A DNA stretch of 59,872 bases from Oscillibacter sp. MSJ-31 (GTDB taxonomy: Bacteria > Bacillota > Clostridia > Oscillospirales > Oscillospiraceae): positions 1 through 59,872 of the forward strand of contig NZ_JAHLPT010000014.1 in NCBI RefSeq assembly GCF_018918025.1, written 5' to 3'. The position numbers and the translations under genes were made by a program. A model generated the notes under the pieces. The model ran no database searches, was not told where the DNA came from, and saw only the letters and a list, made by a program, of their open reading frames with translations. How positions within the stretch are numbered: the stretch's first letter is position 1; each line of letters begins with the position of its first letter. Shown piece after piece: positions 35,818 to 42,839 of the stretch.

Positions 35818-37061
35818 TGGCGCTTGGGGACATTCTCGCGGCGCGGGCGGACAACGCCCGCGCACGCGGGACGGTCGAGGCCGGTACGCTGGGGACGGTG
35901 ACGGTCGAGGCGCTCCCCGTCCGCGAGCTGGAACGGCTCATGCGCGGCGCGGACGGCGACCGCGCGGTGTTCTATGCCGCCTGCCGTGAGCTGCAAGGCA
36001 CCGGTGCGGCGCTGCTGCGCGCGGGCAAGGGCTACCGCCCCGATCAGGTGATGGCGCTCGTGTCCGACGCGGAGGCGGCGAAGGCCGCCGAGGCGGTGCG
36101 CGCGCTGTCCGGTTGGACGGGCATGGACGGCGGCACGGCGCAGAGGACGGACTTCCCTGCGGGGAACACGGCTGGCGACAGCGCGGGCGCGGGCGAAGCC
36201 GCGGACACGGGCGCCTCCTCCGAGGCATCGGACGGGACAGCCGGTGAAGCCGCGGCGCACGGCACGGACACGGACAAAAAGGCGGCGTTCCCTGCCGTGA
36301 CATCGGACAGACGCACGGCGGATAACGGGCGGTCAAGAGGTCAGCGGTTCGACTACACGGCGGACGGGACGGACGAAGGCGCGGGCGGACAGGACTCACA
36401 TGAGACGGACAAGAAGGCGGAAATCCGACCTGCCGTCGTGCAGGTAAATGCTGAAGTCCGACGCGATGCCGTGCAGAAAAAATCGGCGCGCACATCGTTC
36501 CGACCTGACACCGTGCGGGAAAAAGCGGGAAAAAACGCGGAAATCCGACATCGTTCCGTGCATGGAGAAAAAGCGGGCGGACAAGCCTCATGTGAGTTTT
36601 TGGCAGAATATGGCGAACCGCTCCCGCCTGACGGCAAAACACAAGTCCTGCCCGAAAAATCGCCCGATGCACCACTAAATGTTGGGGTTTCGGACAAAAT
36701 GGACGGCAGTTTACAGAAAACGGAGCGGGAGTTTTTATCGGAACGCGCCGCGCCGGAGGACGAATATGCGCTCGGCCTGCACGAAAGCAAGTCGGAAATC
36801 GACGGGCGGGGCGGAGCGAATCTGCACGAAAGTGAGTCGGAAAACGGTGCGGGAAGCGGAAGCGCGCTGCACGAAGGTGAGTCGGAAATCACGGAAACGC
36901 TGCACGAAAACAAGTCGGAAAACGACGCGGCAGGCGGGGATCCGCTGCACGAAAGTGAGTCGGAAGTCACGGAAACGCTGCACGAAACCACATCGGAACT
37001 TGCCGAGAGGGTCGCGCGGGAGCTGCTCGACGGCCTGCGCCGCGCGGCGTGGGTGCGATAG
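35814..37061 (+). CDS. XkdN-like tail assembly chaperone with a 300-residue repeat-derived extension
   Basis: Residues 1-110 match the XkdN type of tail assembly chaperone: GDILAARADNARARGT, VEALPVRELERLMRG, RAVFYAACRELQGTG. Usual relatives end near 140 residues. Here the frame runs on to 415 residues in low-complexity, charged sequence. Residues about 200-250 repeat a short (V/I/F)R unit, and residues about 320-395 contain six copies of a LHE-x-x-SE unit. Both are the protein reading of ten DNA iterons (TGCACG-N7-GTCGGA) spaced by multiples of three bases. Two parS-like sites also lie inside. The tape-measure gene that always follows this chaperone in PBSX-type cassettes is missing, and the next gene is already the LysM protein. 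Confidence 0.7.
   Translation: MMALGDILAARADNARARGTVEAGTLGTVTVEALPVRELERLMRGADGDRAVFYAACRELQGTGAALLRAGKGYRPDQVMALVSDAEAAKAAEAVRALSGWTGMDGGTAQRTDFPAGNTAGDSAGAGEAADTGASSEASDGTAGEAAAHGTDTDKKAAFPAVTSDRRTADNGRSRGQRFDYTADGTDEGAGGQDSHETDKKAEIRPAVVQVNAEVRRDAVQKKSARTSFRPDTVREKAGKNAEIRHRSVHGEKAGGQASCEFLAEYGEPLPPDGKTQVLPEKSPDAPLNVGVSDKMDGSLQKTEREFLSERAAPEDEYALGLHESKSEIDGRGGANLHESESENGAGSGSALHEGESEITETLHENKSENDAAGGDPLHESESEVTETLHETTSELAERVARELLDGLRRAAWVR
36386..36404 (-). repeat. parS-like dispersed site 8
   Basis: Reverse orientation: CGGAC, 4 nt, CTCACATGAG, inside the chaperone extension and 20 bp before the first inverted iteron. Confidence 0.6.
36424..36562 (-). repeat. Four iterons, reverse orientation
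   Basis: TCCGAC-N7-CGTGC(A/G), 19 bp each, at 36424, 36457, 36499 and 36544. Three end in CGTGCA and the third in CGTGCG. Spacing is 33, 42 and 45 bp. Confidence 0.85.
36578..36596 (-). repeat. parS-like dispersed site 9
   Basis: Reverse orientation: CGGAC, 4 nt, CTCATGTGAG, between the inverted and the direct iteron groups. Confidence 0.6.
36778..36997 (+). repeat. Six iterons, forward orientation
   Basis: TGCACG-N7-GTCGGA, 19 bp each, at 36778, 36823, 36868, 36901, 36946 and 36979; the last has ATCGGA. Spacing is 45, 45, 33, 45 and 33 bp. The middle is mostly AAAGTGA or AAAGCAA. Confidence 0.85.
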
Positions 37062-37069
37062 GGGGGAAT

Positions 37070-37696
37070 ATGGCAAAGAGTCGGACAATTTTGATTTGGC
37101 ACAACAACGGTGAACAGCAGTTTACCTTTACAGTCAACCCCGAACGGCTGCGCGTTTCGCGCCCCAACTGCAACCGCGTGGAGCGGCTTGCGATGGGCGG
37201 AACGGTCAATCTCTGGGGCGGGCGCGGGCTGCGTGAGGTGTCGTTCACGACATTCCTGCCGGAGGAGCGCTCGCCATTTTACGGCGGCACGGACGGCGCG
37301 GAGGTGCTCTCGCTTTTGAAGGCCTGGCAGGACAGCGGCGACCCCGTGCGCCTGATCGTTTCCGGCAGCGACATCAACGACGCGTTCCTCATCGAGGATG
37401 TGACCGAGACGCTGCGCGAGGGCGACGGCGACATCACGCTGACGCTGACGCTGCGCGAGTATAAATTTGCGTCCGAGCTGGCAAAGAACGCAGACGGCGC
37501 GGTGCAGAGCGCGGGAAAAACGGCGCGCGCGGACGAGCGCGTGCTGCCGAAAACGCGGACGGTCAAGCGCGGGGACACGCTCTGGGGCATCGCCTGCGAG
37601 TTGTACGGCGACGGGACGCGCTGGCGCGAGATCGCGAAGAAGAACGGCGTGACCGAGCCGCGAAAATTACCGGTCGGAAAGGTGCTGGTGCTGTGA
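37070..37696 (+). CDS. xkdP: LysM-domain tail protein (XkdP-like)
   Basis: A 208-residue baseplate-hub associated protein. The N-terminal part (WHNNGEQQFTFTVNPERLRV, GRGLREVSFTTFLP) is the XkdP/gp53-like fold, and the C-terminal 50 residues are a LysM domain: RTVKRGDTLWGIACELYGDG then EIAKKNGVTEPRKLPVGKVL. LysM binds peptidoglycan and helps place the tail tip. A G-rich ribosome site precedes the ATG at 37070. The stop overlaps the next start. In intact cassettes the tape measure gene stands between XkdN and this gene; here only 8 bp separate them. Confidence 0.88.
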   Translation: MAKSRTILIWHNNGEQQFTFTVNPERLRVSRPNCNRVERLAMGGTVNLWGGRGLREVSFTTFLPEERSPFYGGTDGAEVLSLLKAWQDSGDPVRLIVSGSDINDAFLIEDVTETLREGDGDITLTLTLREYKFASELAKNADGAVQSAGKTARADERVLPKTRTVKRGDTLWGIACELYGDGTRWREIAKKNGVTEPRKLPVGKVLVL

Positions 37697-38580
37697 AGCT
37701 GTATGCAAACGGGATATTGCTCAACGCGGCGGCGCAGAGCGTGACGCTGGAAAAGAGCCGCGGCGACGCGGCGGTGACGCCCACGGTGGTGCTGCTCACG
37801 GCGGCGGCCGACCGCTATTTTCCGAAGGAGAGCCTTGCCCTCGGCGACGCGGTGCGGCTGCTCGGCGACGCGGGGGAGGAGGTCTTTCTCGGCGCGGTGC
37901 AGGCGGTGTCGAGAAATGTCGAAACGGTGACGCTCATCGCGTGCGACCGCGGGCTGTACCTGACGGCGAACGAGCTGTCCGGCGTATTCGCCGGGTCGCC
38001 GGAGGGGATCTGCCGCGCGGTGGCGATGCGCCTGAGCCTTCCCGTGGGGACGCTGGAGGTCCCCGCGGGCTGGAAGCGGCTGGTGGCAGGCGCTGGTGTG
38101 CGCGCATTCGACATTCTTCGACAGGCGGTCGGAGAGGAGCGTGAAATTTCCATTCAAAACGGTGCGCTGACGGTCACGAAGGCGGGGCAGGAGCGCTTTG
38201 TCATCGCCGAGGAGACGGTGCTCGCGAGCCGCGGGACGGCGGACGCAAGGCAGATGGTCAACCGCTGCGCGGTCATCGACCGCAGGGGGGCGGCCGCCGC
38301 CACGGCGCAGAACACGACCGACCTCGCCCGCTTCGGACTGCGCCAGCGGGTACTTGGCAAAAGCGGGGACGCTGCGGCGCAGGCGCAGGGCGGCCTGCGC
38401 GGGCGTATCCTGCGCGGGGAGCTGACGGTGCGCGGCGACCTCAGGTACCGCTGCGGCGCAATGGTCGAGCTGCACCGGAAGGAGTTCGGACTGGACGGCG
38501 CGTATCCGCTCACGGCGGTAAAGCACCGCTGGGAGCGCGGGCTGTTCACGACCGAGCTGATCTGGGAGGGAGAGGCATGA
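37693..38580 (+). CDS. xkdQ: Baseplate hub protein (XkdQ-like)
   Basis: A 295-residue hub protein of the XkdQ/gpD (gp27-like) family. KLYANGILLNAAAQSVTLEK at the start, a LIACDRGLYLTANELSGVFA segment characteristic of the family, FDILRQAVGEEREISIQNGA, and TTELIWEGEA at the end. It forms the hub that carries the spike. Overlaps both neighbours by 4 bp (ATGA type), as in tightly packed tail operons. Confidence 0.85.
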   Translation: MKLYANGILLNAAAQSVTLEKSRGDAAVTPTVVLLTAAADRYFPKESLALGDAVRLLGDAGEEVFLGAVQAVSRNVETVTLIACDRGLYLTANELSGVFAGSPEGICRAVAMRLSLPVGTLEVPAGWKRLVAGAGVRAFDILRQAVGEEREISIQNGALTVTKAGQERFVIAEETVLASRGTADARQMVNRCAVIDRRGAAAATAQNTTDLARFGLRQRVLGKSGDAAAQAQGGLRGRILRGELTVRGDLRYRCGAMVELHRKEFGLDGAYPLTAVKHRWERGLFTTELIWEGEA

Positions 38581-38816
38581 ATGTATACAGCGAGCTGTGG
38601 GCGCTGCTCCGGCCCGAAAAGAGCCTTGACGGGGGCGGCGCGCTGTTCGGGACGCTCGCGGGCGTCTCGCCCCTGACGGTCCGCGTCGGCGGGTGCGAGG
38701 TGAGCGAGGGGCTGTTCCGTCCGGCGGGCATGAGTCTGCGCGCGGAGGATGTGGGGCGGACGCTTGCGCTCCTGCCGTGCGAGGAGGGCTTTTTGCTGCT
38801 GTTTTTTGTGGAGTAG
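38577..38816 (+). CDS. Small spike/baseplate protein (XkdR-like)
   Basis: A 79-residue protein that starts in the stop of xkdQ (ATGA). It contains LTVRVGGCEVSEGLFRPAGM, in line with the OB-fold-like XkdR proteins (DUF2577). That family is usually longer than 90 residues and the C-terminus is short here, but the frame is clean and ends naturally before the next ribosome site. Confidence 0.65.
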   Translation: MNVYSELWALLRPEKSLDGGGALFGTLAGVSPLTVRVGGCEVSEGLFRPAGMSLRAEDVGRTLALLPCEEGFLLLFFVE

Positions 38817-38829
38817 GGGAGGAGAGAAG

Positions 38830-39258
38830 ATGATTTTTCCCGATTGGGGGACGGCCCCCGAGACAAACGAAAGCCCGCTCCCGCTTTTCCGGGAGTGGGC
38901 GGTGGACTGGGAGAGCGGCGCGCTTGCGCTGCGCGGCGGCGAGCCGTACACGCTTGAGGGCGACGAGGCCGTGAAGCTCTGGGTGCGCCTTGCGCTCGAC
39001 GCAAGGTGCGCGCGCTGGAGGTACAGCGCGCACAGCGGCGACTACGGCAACGAGCTTGCCGCGCTGCTCGGCAGGAGCGGCGACGCGGGCATCCGCGAGA
39101 GCCTGCTCAAGAGGACCATCACCGAGACGCTGCTCGTCTGCCCGTACATCACGGGCGTGGAGGGCTTCTCGTTCGAGCACCGCGCGGACGGCGCGACGGT
39201 GCGCTTCACCGTGAAAACGGTGTACAATTCCTTTGAAACGGAGGCGGAAACGGCATGA
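38830..39258 (+). CDS. xkdS: Baseplate wedge protein (XkdS-like, gp25 type)
   Basis: A 142-residue protein of the XkdS/DUF2634 group. FPDWGTAPETNESPLPLFRE, ALRGGEPYTLEGDEAVKLWV and RWRYSAHSGDYGNELAALLG are the family's typical blocks, and ITGVEGFSFEHRADGATVRF closes it. It is the small wedge component that begins baseplate assembly. GGGGAGGAGAG precedes the ATG at 38830. Its stop overlaps the start of the baseplate-J gene. Confidence 0.85.
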   Translation: MIFPDWGTAPETNESPLPLFREWAVDWESGALALRGGEPYTLEGDEAVKLWVRLALDARCARWRYSAHSGDYGNELAALLGRSGDAGIRESLLKRTITETLLVCPYITGVEGFSFEHRADGATVRFTVKTVYNSFETEAETA

Positions 39259-40038
39259 CGAAGGACGAAATTTTTGCCGCGATGGAAAAAGCCTACACGG
39301 GCGCGGGCAGCACGGTCGAGGGCAGCTTCGCGGGCGACCTCCTGCGTGCCTGCGCGGACGGCTGCGCGGAGCTGTGGAGTACGGAGATCGACGGCCTGGA
39401 GGAGCGCGCGTTCGTTGCGAGCGCGGCGGGGGAGTGGCTCACAAGGGTCTGCGCCGACCGCGGCGTGGAGCGCCGCGCAGGCGAGGACGACGAAACGCTG
39501 CGCTCCCGCGCGCTCGAAAGCCTCAAGCGGCAGGGCGCGAGCGGCAACGCCGACGATTACGCCGCGTGGTGCGGCACGGTGGAGGGCCTTCTGCGCGTGC
39601 GCGTGCTGCCCCTCGCGCGCGGCGCGGGGACGGTGGACATTGTCGCGGTCGGGCAGGACGGCAGAGCCGCGAGCGCGGCGGCGGTCGCGGCGGCGCAGAG
39701 CGTCGTGGACGAAAAGCGCCCCATCGGCGCGGACGCGAAGGTGTTCGCAGCGGTCGAAAAGCCGCTGAACATTGCCGCGAGCGTCGTTCTGAGCGAGGGC
39801 GCGAGCCTCGAAGGGGTCGTAAACGCATTTAAAGGGGCCTTCACGGCGTTTTGCCGCGAGGGGGCGTTAAACGACCCGCCTCGTCAGCTACGCGCGTGTG
39901 AGCGCCATTCTGCTCGATCAGGAGGGGGTCGCCGATGTGACGGTCTTCACGCTCGGCGGCGCGGGGACCAGCTTTGCGCTCGGCGAGCGCGAGATCGGCG
40001 TACCCGGCACGGTGACGCTCACGGAGGTGACGGCATGA
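39255..40038 (+). pseudogene. xkdT: Baseplate J-like protein (XkdT-like), frameshifted
   Basis: Starts normally (TKDEIFAAMEKAYTGAGST) and carries the Baseplate_J core (VCADRGVERRAGEDDETLRS, GNADDYAAWCGTVEGLLRVR, VDIVAVGQDGR). At about 39869-39871 an extra A in TTAAAC shifts the frame. The true C-terminus is still readable in the other frame as TTRLVSYARVSAILLDQEGV and on to TLTEVTA, with its TGA overlapping the next ATG. In the shifted frame there is no stop, so the ribosome would run straight into the following gene as one hybrid. Without an intact J protein the baseplate cannot form. Confidence 0.85.
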
Positions 40039-40562
40039 GACTGCCGGAGAGCGTGACGAAAATTCAGCCGGTCGGCGCGGCGCTGAAGGCAAGCGAGGCG
40101 GGCGAGGCGCTGCTGCGCGAAGCAGGGGAGCGGGTCAATGCGCGGCTGCTCGTCGGTCAGGCGGAAGCGGCGGGGCTTTCCCGCTGGGAGCGCGAGTACG
40201 GCCTTGCCGACCGGTCGGGAGAGGACGGCGCGCGCCGCAGGGCGCGCATCTATGCCGCGATGGCGGGCGGGCAGACGCTCACCCGCGAGCGGCTCTCGGC
40301 GCTGGCGGTCGCGGTCGGCGGTGCGGACCGCGGCGAGGTGACAGAGGATTTTGCCGCCTACGCGGTCGAGCTGGCGGCAATTCAGGACGGGCGGCTGCCC
40401 GCGCCGGAGGGCATGGCGGCGCTGGAGGACGCCCTTGCGCGGCAGAAGCCCGCGCAGCTTGCGGTCACGGCCACGCCCTGCGCGGCGCTGACGCTCGACC
40501 GCGCAGAGGCTCTGCACGGGGGCGCGCTGGAGCTTGCGTGGGGCGAGATCGCGGAGGGATGA
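40035..40562 (+). CDS. xkdU: Baseplate/tail protein (XkdU-like)
   Basis: A 175-residue XkdU-type protein (DUF2313), last gene of the tail operon. RLPESVTKIQPVGAALKASE at the start, WEREYGLADRSGEDGARRRA in the middle (the W-E-x-x-x-G-L motif of the family), and AELAAIQDGRLP-like segments near the end. It starts with an ATGA overlap on the frameshifted J gene and ends at a strong terminator. No tail-fibre, holin or endolysin gene follows. Confidence 0.8.
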   Translation: MRLPESVTKIQPVGAALKASEAGEALLREAGERVNARLLVGQAEAAGLSRWEREYGLADRSGEDGARRRARIYAAMAGGQTLTRERLSALAVAVGGADRGEVTEDFAAYAVELAAIQDGRLPAPEGMAALEDALARQKPAQLAVTATPCAALTLDRAEALHGGALELAWGEIAEG

Positions 40563-40568
40563 GCAAAG

Positions 40569-40602
40569 AAAAAAGCTGCAAGCGGTGCTTGCAGCTTTTT
40601 TT
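40569..40602. terminator. Bidirectional terminator between the tail operon and the par operon
   Basis: AAAAAAGCTGCAAGC (40569-40583) pairs with GCTTGCAGCTTTTTT (40587-40601) around a 3-nt loop. It works for both converging operons. Confidence 0.92.
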
Positions 40603-40614
40603 GTGCGAATGGGG

Positions 40615-41544
40615 TCAGTCGAGGCTGTTTTTGAGGGCTTCGACCGTGCGGCGCAGCTCATCGAGATTGGCAAGGCAGGTATCGAGCTTGCGTTTGGCGG
40701 TCGCCTTGTCCGCGTCGTCGAGCTTCAGGGTGCGAAGCTGCGCGGTAGAGCGGCGGATGGCGCGGCCGAAGGAATCGACGCTGCGCAGCGCGTTCGGCGC
40801 GGCCTTGGGCGGCGCGGGGGGCAGCTCGGCGGCCTTGGCGTAGGCGATGGCGCGATGGACGAGGACGGGGAAGTCGTCCGTTTCGCCCGCCTTGGCGACG
40901 AATTCCTCGACGGCGGGGTAGAGGTGGGCGTTGCTCCTGCGCGCCAGCTCGTAGGCGTCGGTCATGGTCATTTTGCCGCTCTCCGCCCACGCGGTGAGCG
41001 TTTCGTCAAGGTTCAGGAGGTCTAAATAGCGCTCGACCGTCGCGCGGGAGAGGTCGGTCTGCTCGGCCATGAGCTCAGACTGCTCCTTGATGTTCGCGGG
41101 GAGTTTATTCTCGCTTCTGAGCACCTCGCGCAGCGTTTCGAGCTGGCGGGCCATGTCAAACGGCGAGAGATTGCGCCGGTGCAGGTTCGCGCCCATGAGC
41201 GCGCGCAGCTCGGCGAGGGAGTCCTCATAATGGCGCACCTTGCAGGGCACGGTCGTCTTGCCGAGCTTTCGCGCGGCGGCGACGCGGCGGTGGCCGCTGA
41301 CGATGCGGTATTTGCCCTCGGCCGCGGCGGGGGTGACGATGATGTCCTCAAGGAAGCCGTCCCTTTTGACGCTCTCGACGGTGGAGAGGAACTGCTCGTC
41401 CTCCGCCATGGAGAAGCGGTTCATGGGGTTATCCTCGAGGTCGGAAACGCGCAGCTGGCGGACAAACTCGCCGTTGACGGCGCTGGCGGCCTCGGTGGTC
41501 TTTTGCAGCGTCCCGAAGATGGACGGAGATTTCTTGCTCGCCAT
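40615..41544 (-). CDS. parB: ParB-family centromere-binding protein
   Basis: A 309-residue ParB/Spo0J-like protein. The N-terminal ParB/sulfiredoxin-like domain has EDIIVTPAAAEGKYRIVSGH leading into RRVAAARKLG (the G-H-R-R CTP-binding motif), followed by MGANLHRRNLSPFDMARQLE and a helix-turn-helix region around LMAEQTDLSRATVERYLDLL. The C-terminal third is a helical dimerisation part. ParB proteins load on palindromic parS sites and spread. GGAGGG precedes the ATG at 41544, 2 nt after the parA stop. The nine parS-like sites at 24.2-36.6 kb are its candidate targets. It differs from a typical chromosomal Spo0J in lying next to phage genes and behind a ribbon-helix-helix gene. Confidence 0.93.
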   Translation of the reverse strand: MASKKSPSIFGTLQKTTEAASAVNGEFVRQLRVSDLEDNPMNRFSMAEDEQFLSTVESVKRDGFLEDIIVTPAAAEGKYRIVSGHRRVAAARKLGKTTVPCKVRHYEDSLAELRALMGANLHRRNLSPFDMARQLETLREVLRSENKLPANIKEQSELMAEQTDLSRATVERYLDLLNLDETLTAWAESGKMTMTDAYELARRSNAHLYPAVEEFVAKAGETDDFPVLVHRAIAYAKAAELPPAPPKAAPNALRSVDSFGRAIRRSTAQLRTLKLDDADKATAKRKLDTCLANLDELRRTVEALKNSLD

Positions 41545-41546
41545 GC

Positions 41547-42317
41547 TCAGCCCTCCATTCGTTCCAGCATTTCGTCGCACAGCGCGGCGTAGTCCGCCGT
41601 CGCGGCGCAGCGGGGGGAGAAGAAGCACAGCGGCTGGAGCGCCAGCGGCGCCTTCTTCACATCGATGTTCTTGCGGATGTAGCTGCGGAACGCCAGCTCC
41701 GGCAGCATCTGCGGGAAGGAGGCGATCATCTCCTTATCGAGCGTCGAGCCGGACTCGACGGCGGTCATGAAGATGCCGAGGACGCGGATGTCCGGATTGA
41801 CCAGCTCGCGCACATTCTGCACCGTCTCGAGCATGACGTTGTAGCCCTCGATGGAGTTTTTATCGACCTTGATGGGGATGAGAATGTACTGCACGGCGAC
41901 GAGAACATTGATGTTGAACAGGCTCTCGAGCGAGGGCGAGCAGTCGAAGAACACGAAGTCGTAGTCCTGCGGGATCTGCGGGAGCAGACGGCGGAGCGTC
42001 ATGTCGCGGCCGAAGGGCAGCTCCTGCATGGCGGTGAGCGCGGGGGCGAGCAGCGCGCCGCCGCGGATCACATCGAGGTTTTCGACGCTCGTATGGCAGA
42101 TGGCGTCGGGAATGCGGCGGTCCTTATCGCAGATGACGTCCGCGAGCGTGGTGGCGGGGATGTCGGTCAGCTCGAGGTTGCTCGTGGCGTTGCCCTGCGT
42201 GTCCATGTCCATGATGAGGACCTTTTTGCCGCGCCGGACCAGCTCGCCGGCGAGGTTGATGGCGGAGGTCGTCTTGCCCGTGCCGCCCTTCTGGTTCATG
42301 ATGGCGACGGTCTTCAT
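41547..42317 (-). CDS. parA: ParA-family partition ATPase
   Basis: A 256-residue deviant-Walker ATPase: VAIMNQKGGTGKTTSAINLA (K-G-G-T-G-K-T with the signature first lysine), VLIMDMDTQGNATSNLEL (A' motif) and YDFVFFDCSPSLESLF (Walker B). No N-terminal DNA-binding extension, so it is of the small (Soj/type Ib-like) kind that leaves autoregulation to another protein, here probably the ribbon-helix-helix protein. Its ATG overlaps the stop of that gene. It positions ParB-bound DNA on the nucleoid. Confidence 0.95.
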   Translation of the reverse strand: MKTVAIMNQKGGTGKTTSAINLAGELVRRGKKVLIMDMDTQGNATSNLELTDIPATTLADVICDKDRRIPDAICHTSVENLDVIRGGALLAPALTAMQELPFGRDMTLRRLLPQIPQDYDFVFFDCSPSLESLFNINVLVAVQYILIPIKVDKNSIEGYNVMLETVQNVRELVNPDIRVLGIFMTAVESGSTLDKEMIASFPQMLPELAFRSYIRKNIDVKKAPLALQPLCFFSPRCAATADYAALCDEMLERMEG

Positions 42318-42487
42318 TTGCTCTCCGCCCCCTTTCGCTCCAGCTCCTCGACGCTTACGACCTGCTCCATGATGGTGTCGAGCATGAACTGCGTCATGCT
42401 CATGCCGAGCTTGGTCGCGGCCAGCTTGATGCGCGTGCGCTCGTCCGGCGTGGCGTAGACGAGCAGCTTGACCTTGGCTTCTTCCAC
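42314..42487 (-). CDS. Ribbon-helix-helix regulator, probable par autorepressor
   Basis: A 57-residue Arc/CopG-like protein: VKLLVYATPDERTRIKLAAT forms the ribbon strand and first helix, and KLGMSMTQFMLDTIMEQVVS the second helix with the S-M-T-Q-F turn. The GTG at 42487 is preferred because AAAGGGGG lies 7-8 nt upstream; an ATG at 42520 gives 68 residues but has no ribosome site. The gene is first in the par operon and overlaps parA. Three GATGTCA-based operators surround the promoter upstream. Autorepression by this protein is the simplest reading. Confidence 0.82.
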   Translation of the reverse strand: MEEAKVKLLVYATPDERTRIKLAATKLGMSMTQFMLDTIMEQVVSVEELERKGAESK

Positions 42488-42534
42488 CGAAATTCCCCCT
42501 TTGGTGCGGTCAGACCCCATAATTCGACGGGGTT

Positions 42535-42620
42535 TGACATTATGATGTCATTTCATGGAAAATATTATGACATCATTGCGGCGGCTTGTCAAGAGTAAGC
42601 CGGATGTTTTGATGTCAAAA
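42535..42620 (-). promoter_or_regulatory. par promoter with three GATGTCA operators
   Basis: Leftward promoter TTGACA (42592-42587), 17-bp spacer, CATAAT (42569-42564). Operators: TGACATTATGATGTCA (42535-42550, a perfect inverted repeat downstream of -10), ATGACATCAT (42567-42576, over the -10) and TTTTGATGTCAAAA (42607-42620, a perfect palindrome just upstream of -35). Confidence 0.85.
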
Positions 42621-42743
42621 AACGGCGCGGGGGCGGCGGAGCGACGCATTTCAGGGTGCTGATCCCTACATTTCAGGCCGTCCGCAGTCATTTTTTTGCA
42701 AAAGAAGGTATACTTTTCCGCGTAAAATCACCGGGAAACCACG

Positions 42744-42787
42744 GCAAAGTCCCCGGGGACTTTGCTTCTCCCCATCCGGGGAGAAGC
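42744..42787. repeat. Two hairpins upstream of the giant SLH gene
   Basis: GCAAAGTCCCCGGGGACTTTGC (42744-42765, perfect palindrome printed in full at 22 bp is avoided elsewhere; arms are GCAAAGTCCCC and its complement) and GCTTCTCCCC (42764-42773) with GGGGAGAAGC (42778-42787). They share two bases, lie 50-95 bp before the start codon and could protect the mRNA or act as an attenuator. Confidence 0.65.
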
Positions 42788-42839
42788 AATTACATTGTCA
42801 GCAGACGTATCCACACAGAGTTCAGAAGGGAGAAACAGT

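Noticed and set aside
24240-36596. Reading the nine dispersed sites as a CRISPR array or a transposon end
   Set aside because: Distances are thousands of bases and irregular, both orientations occur, and no cas genes or transposase motifs accompany them.
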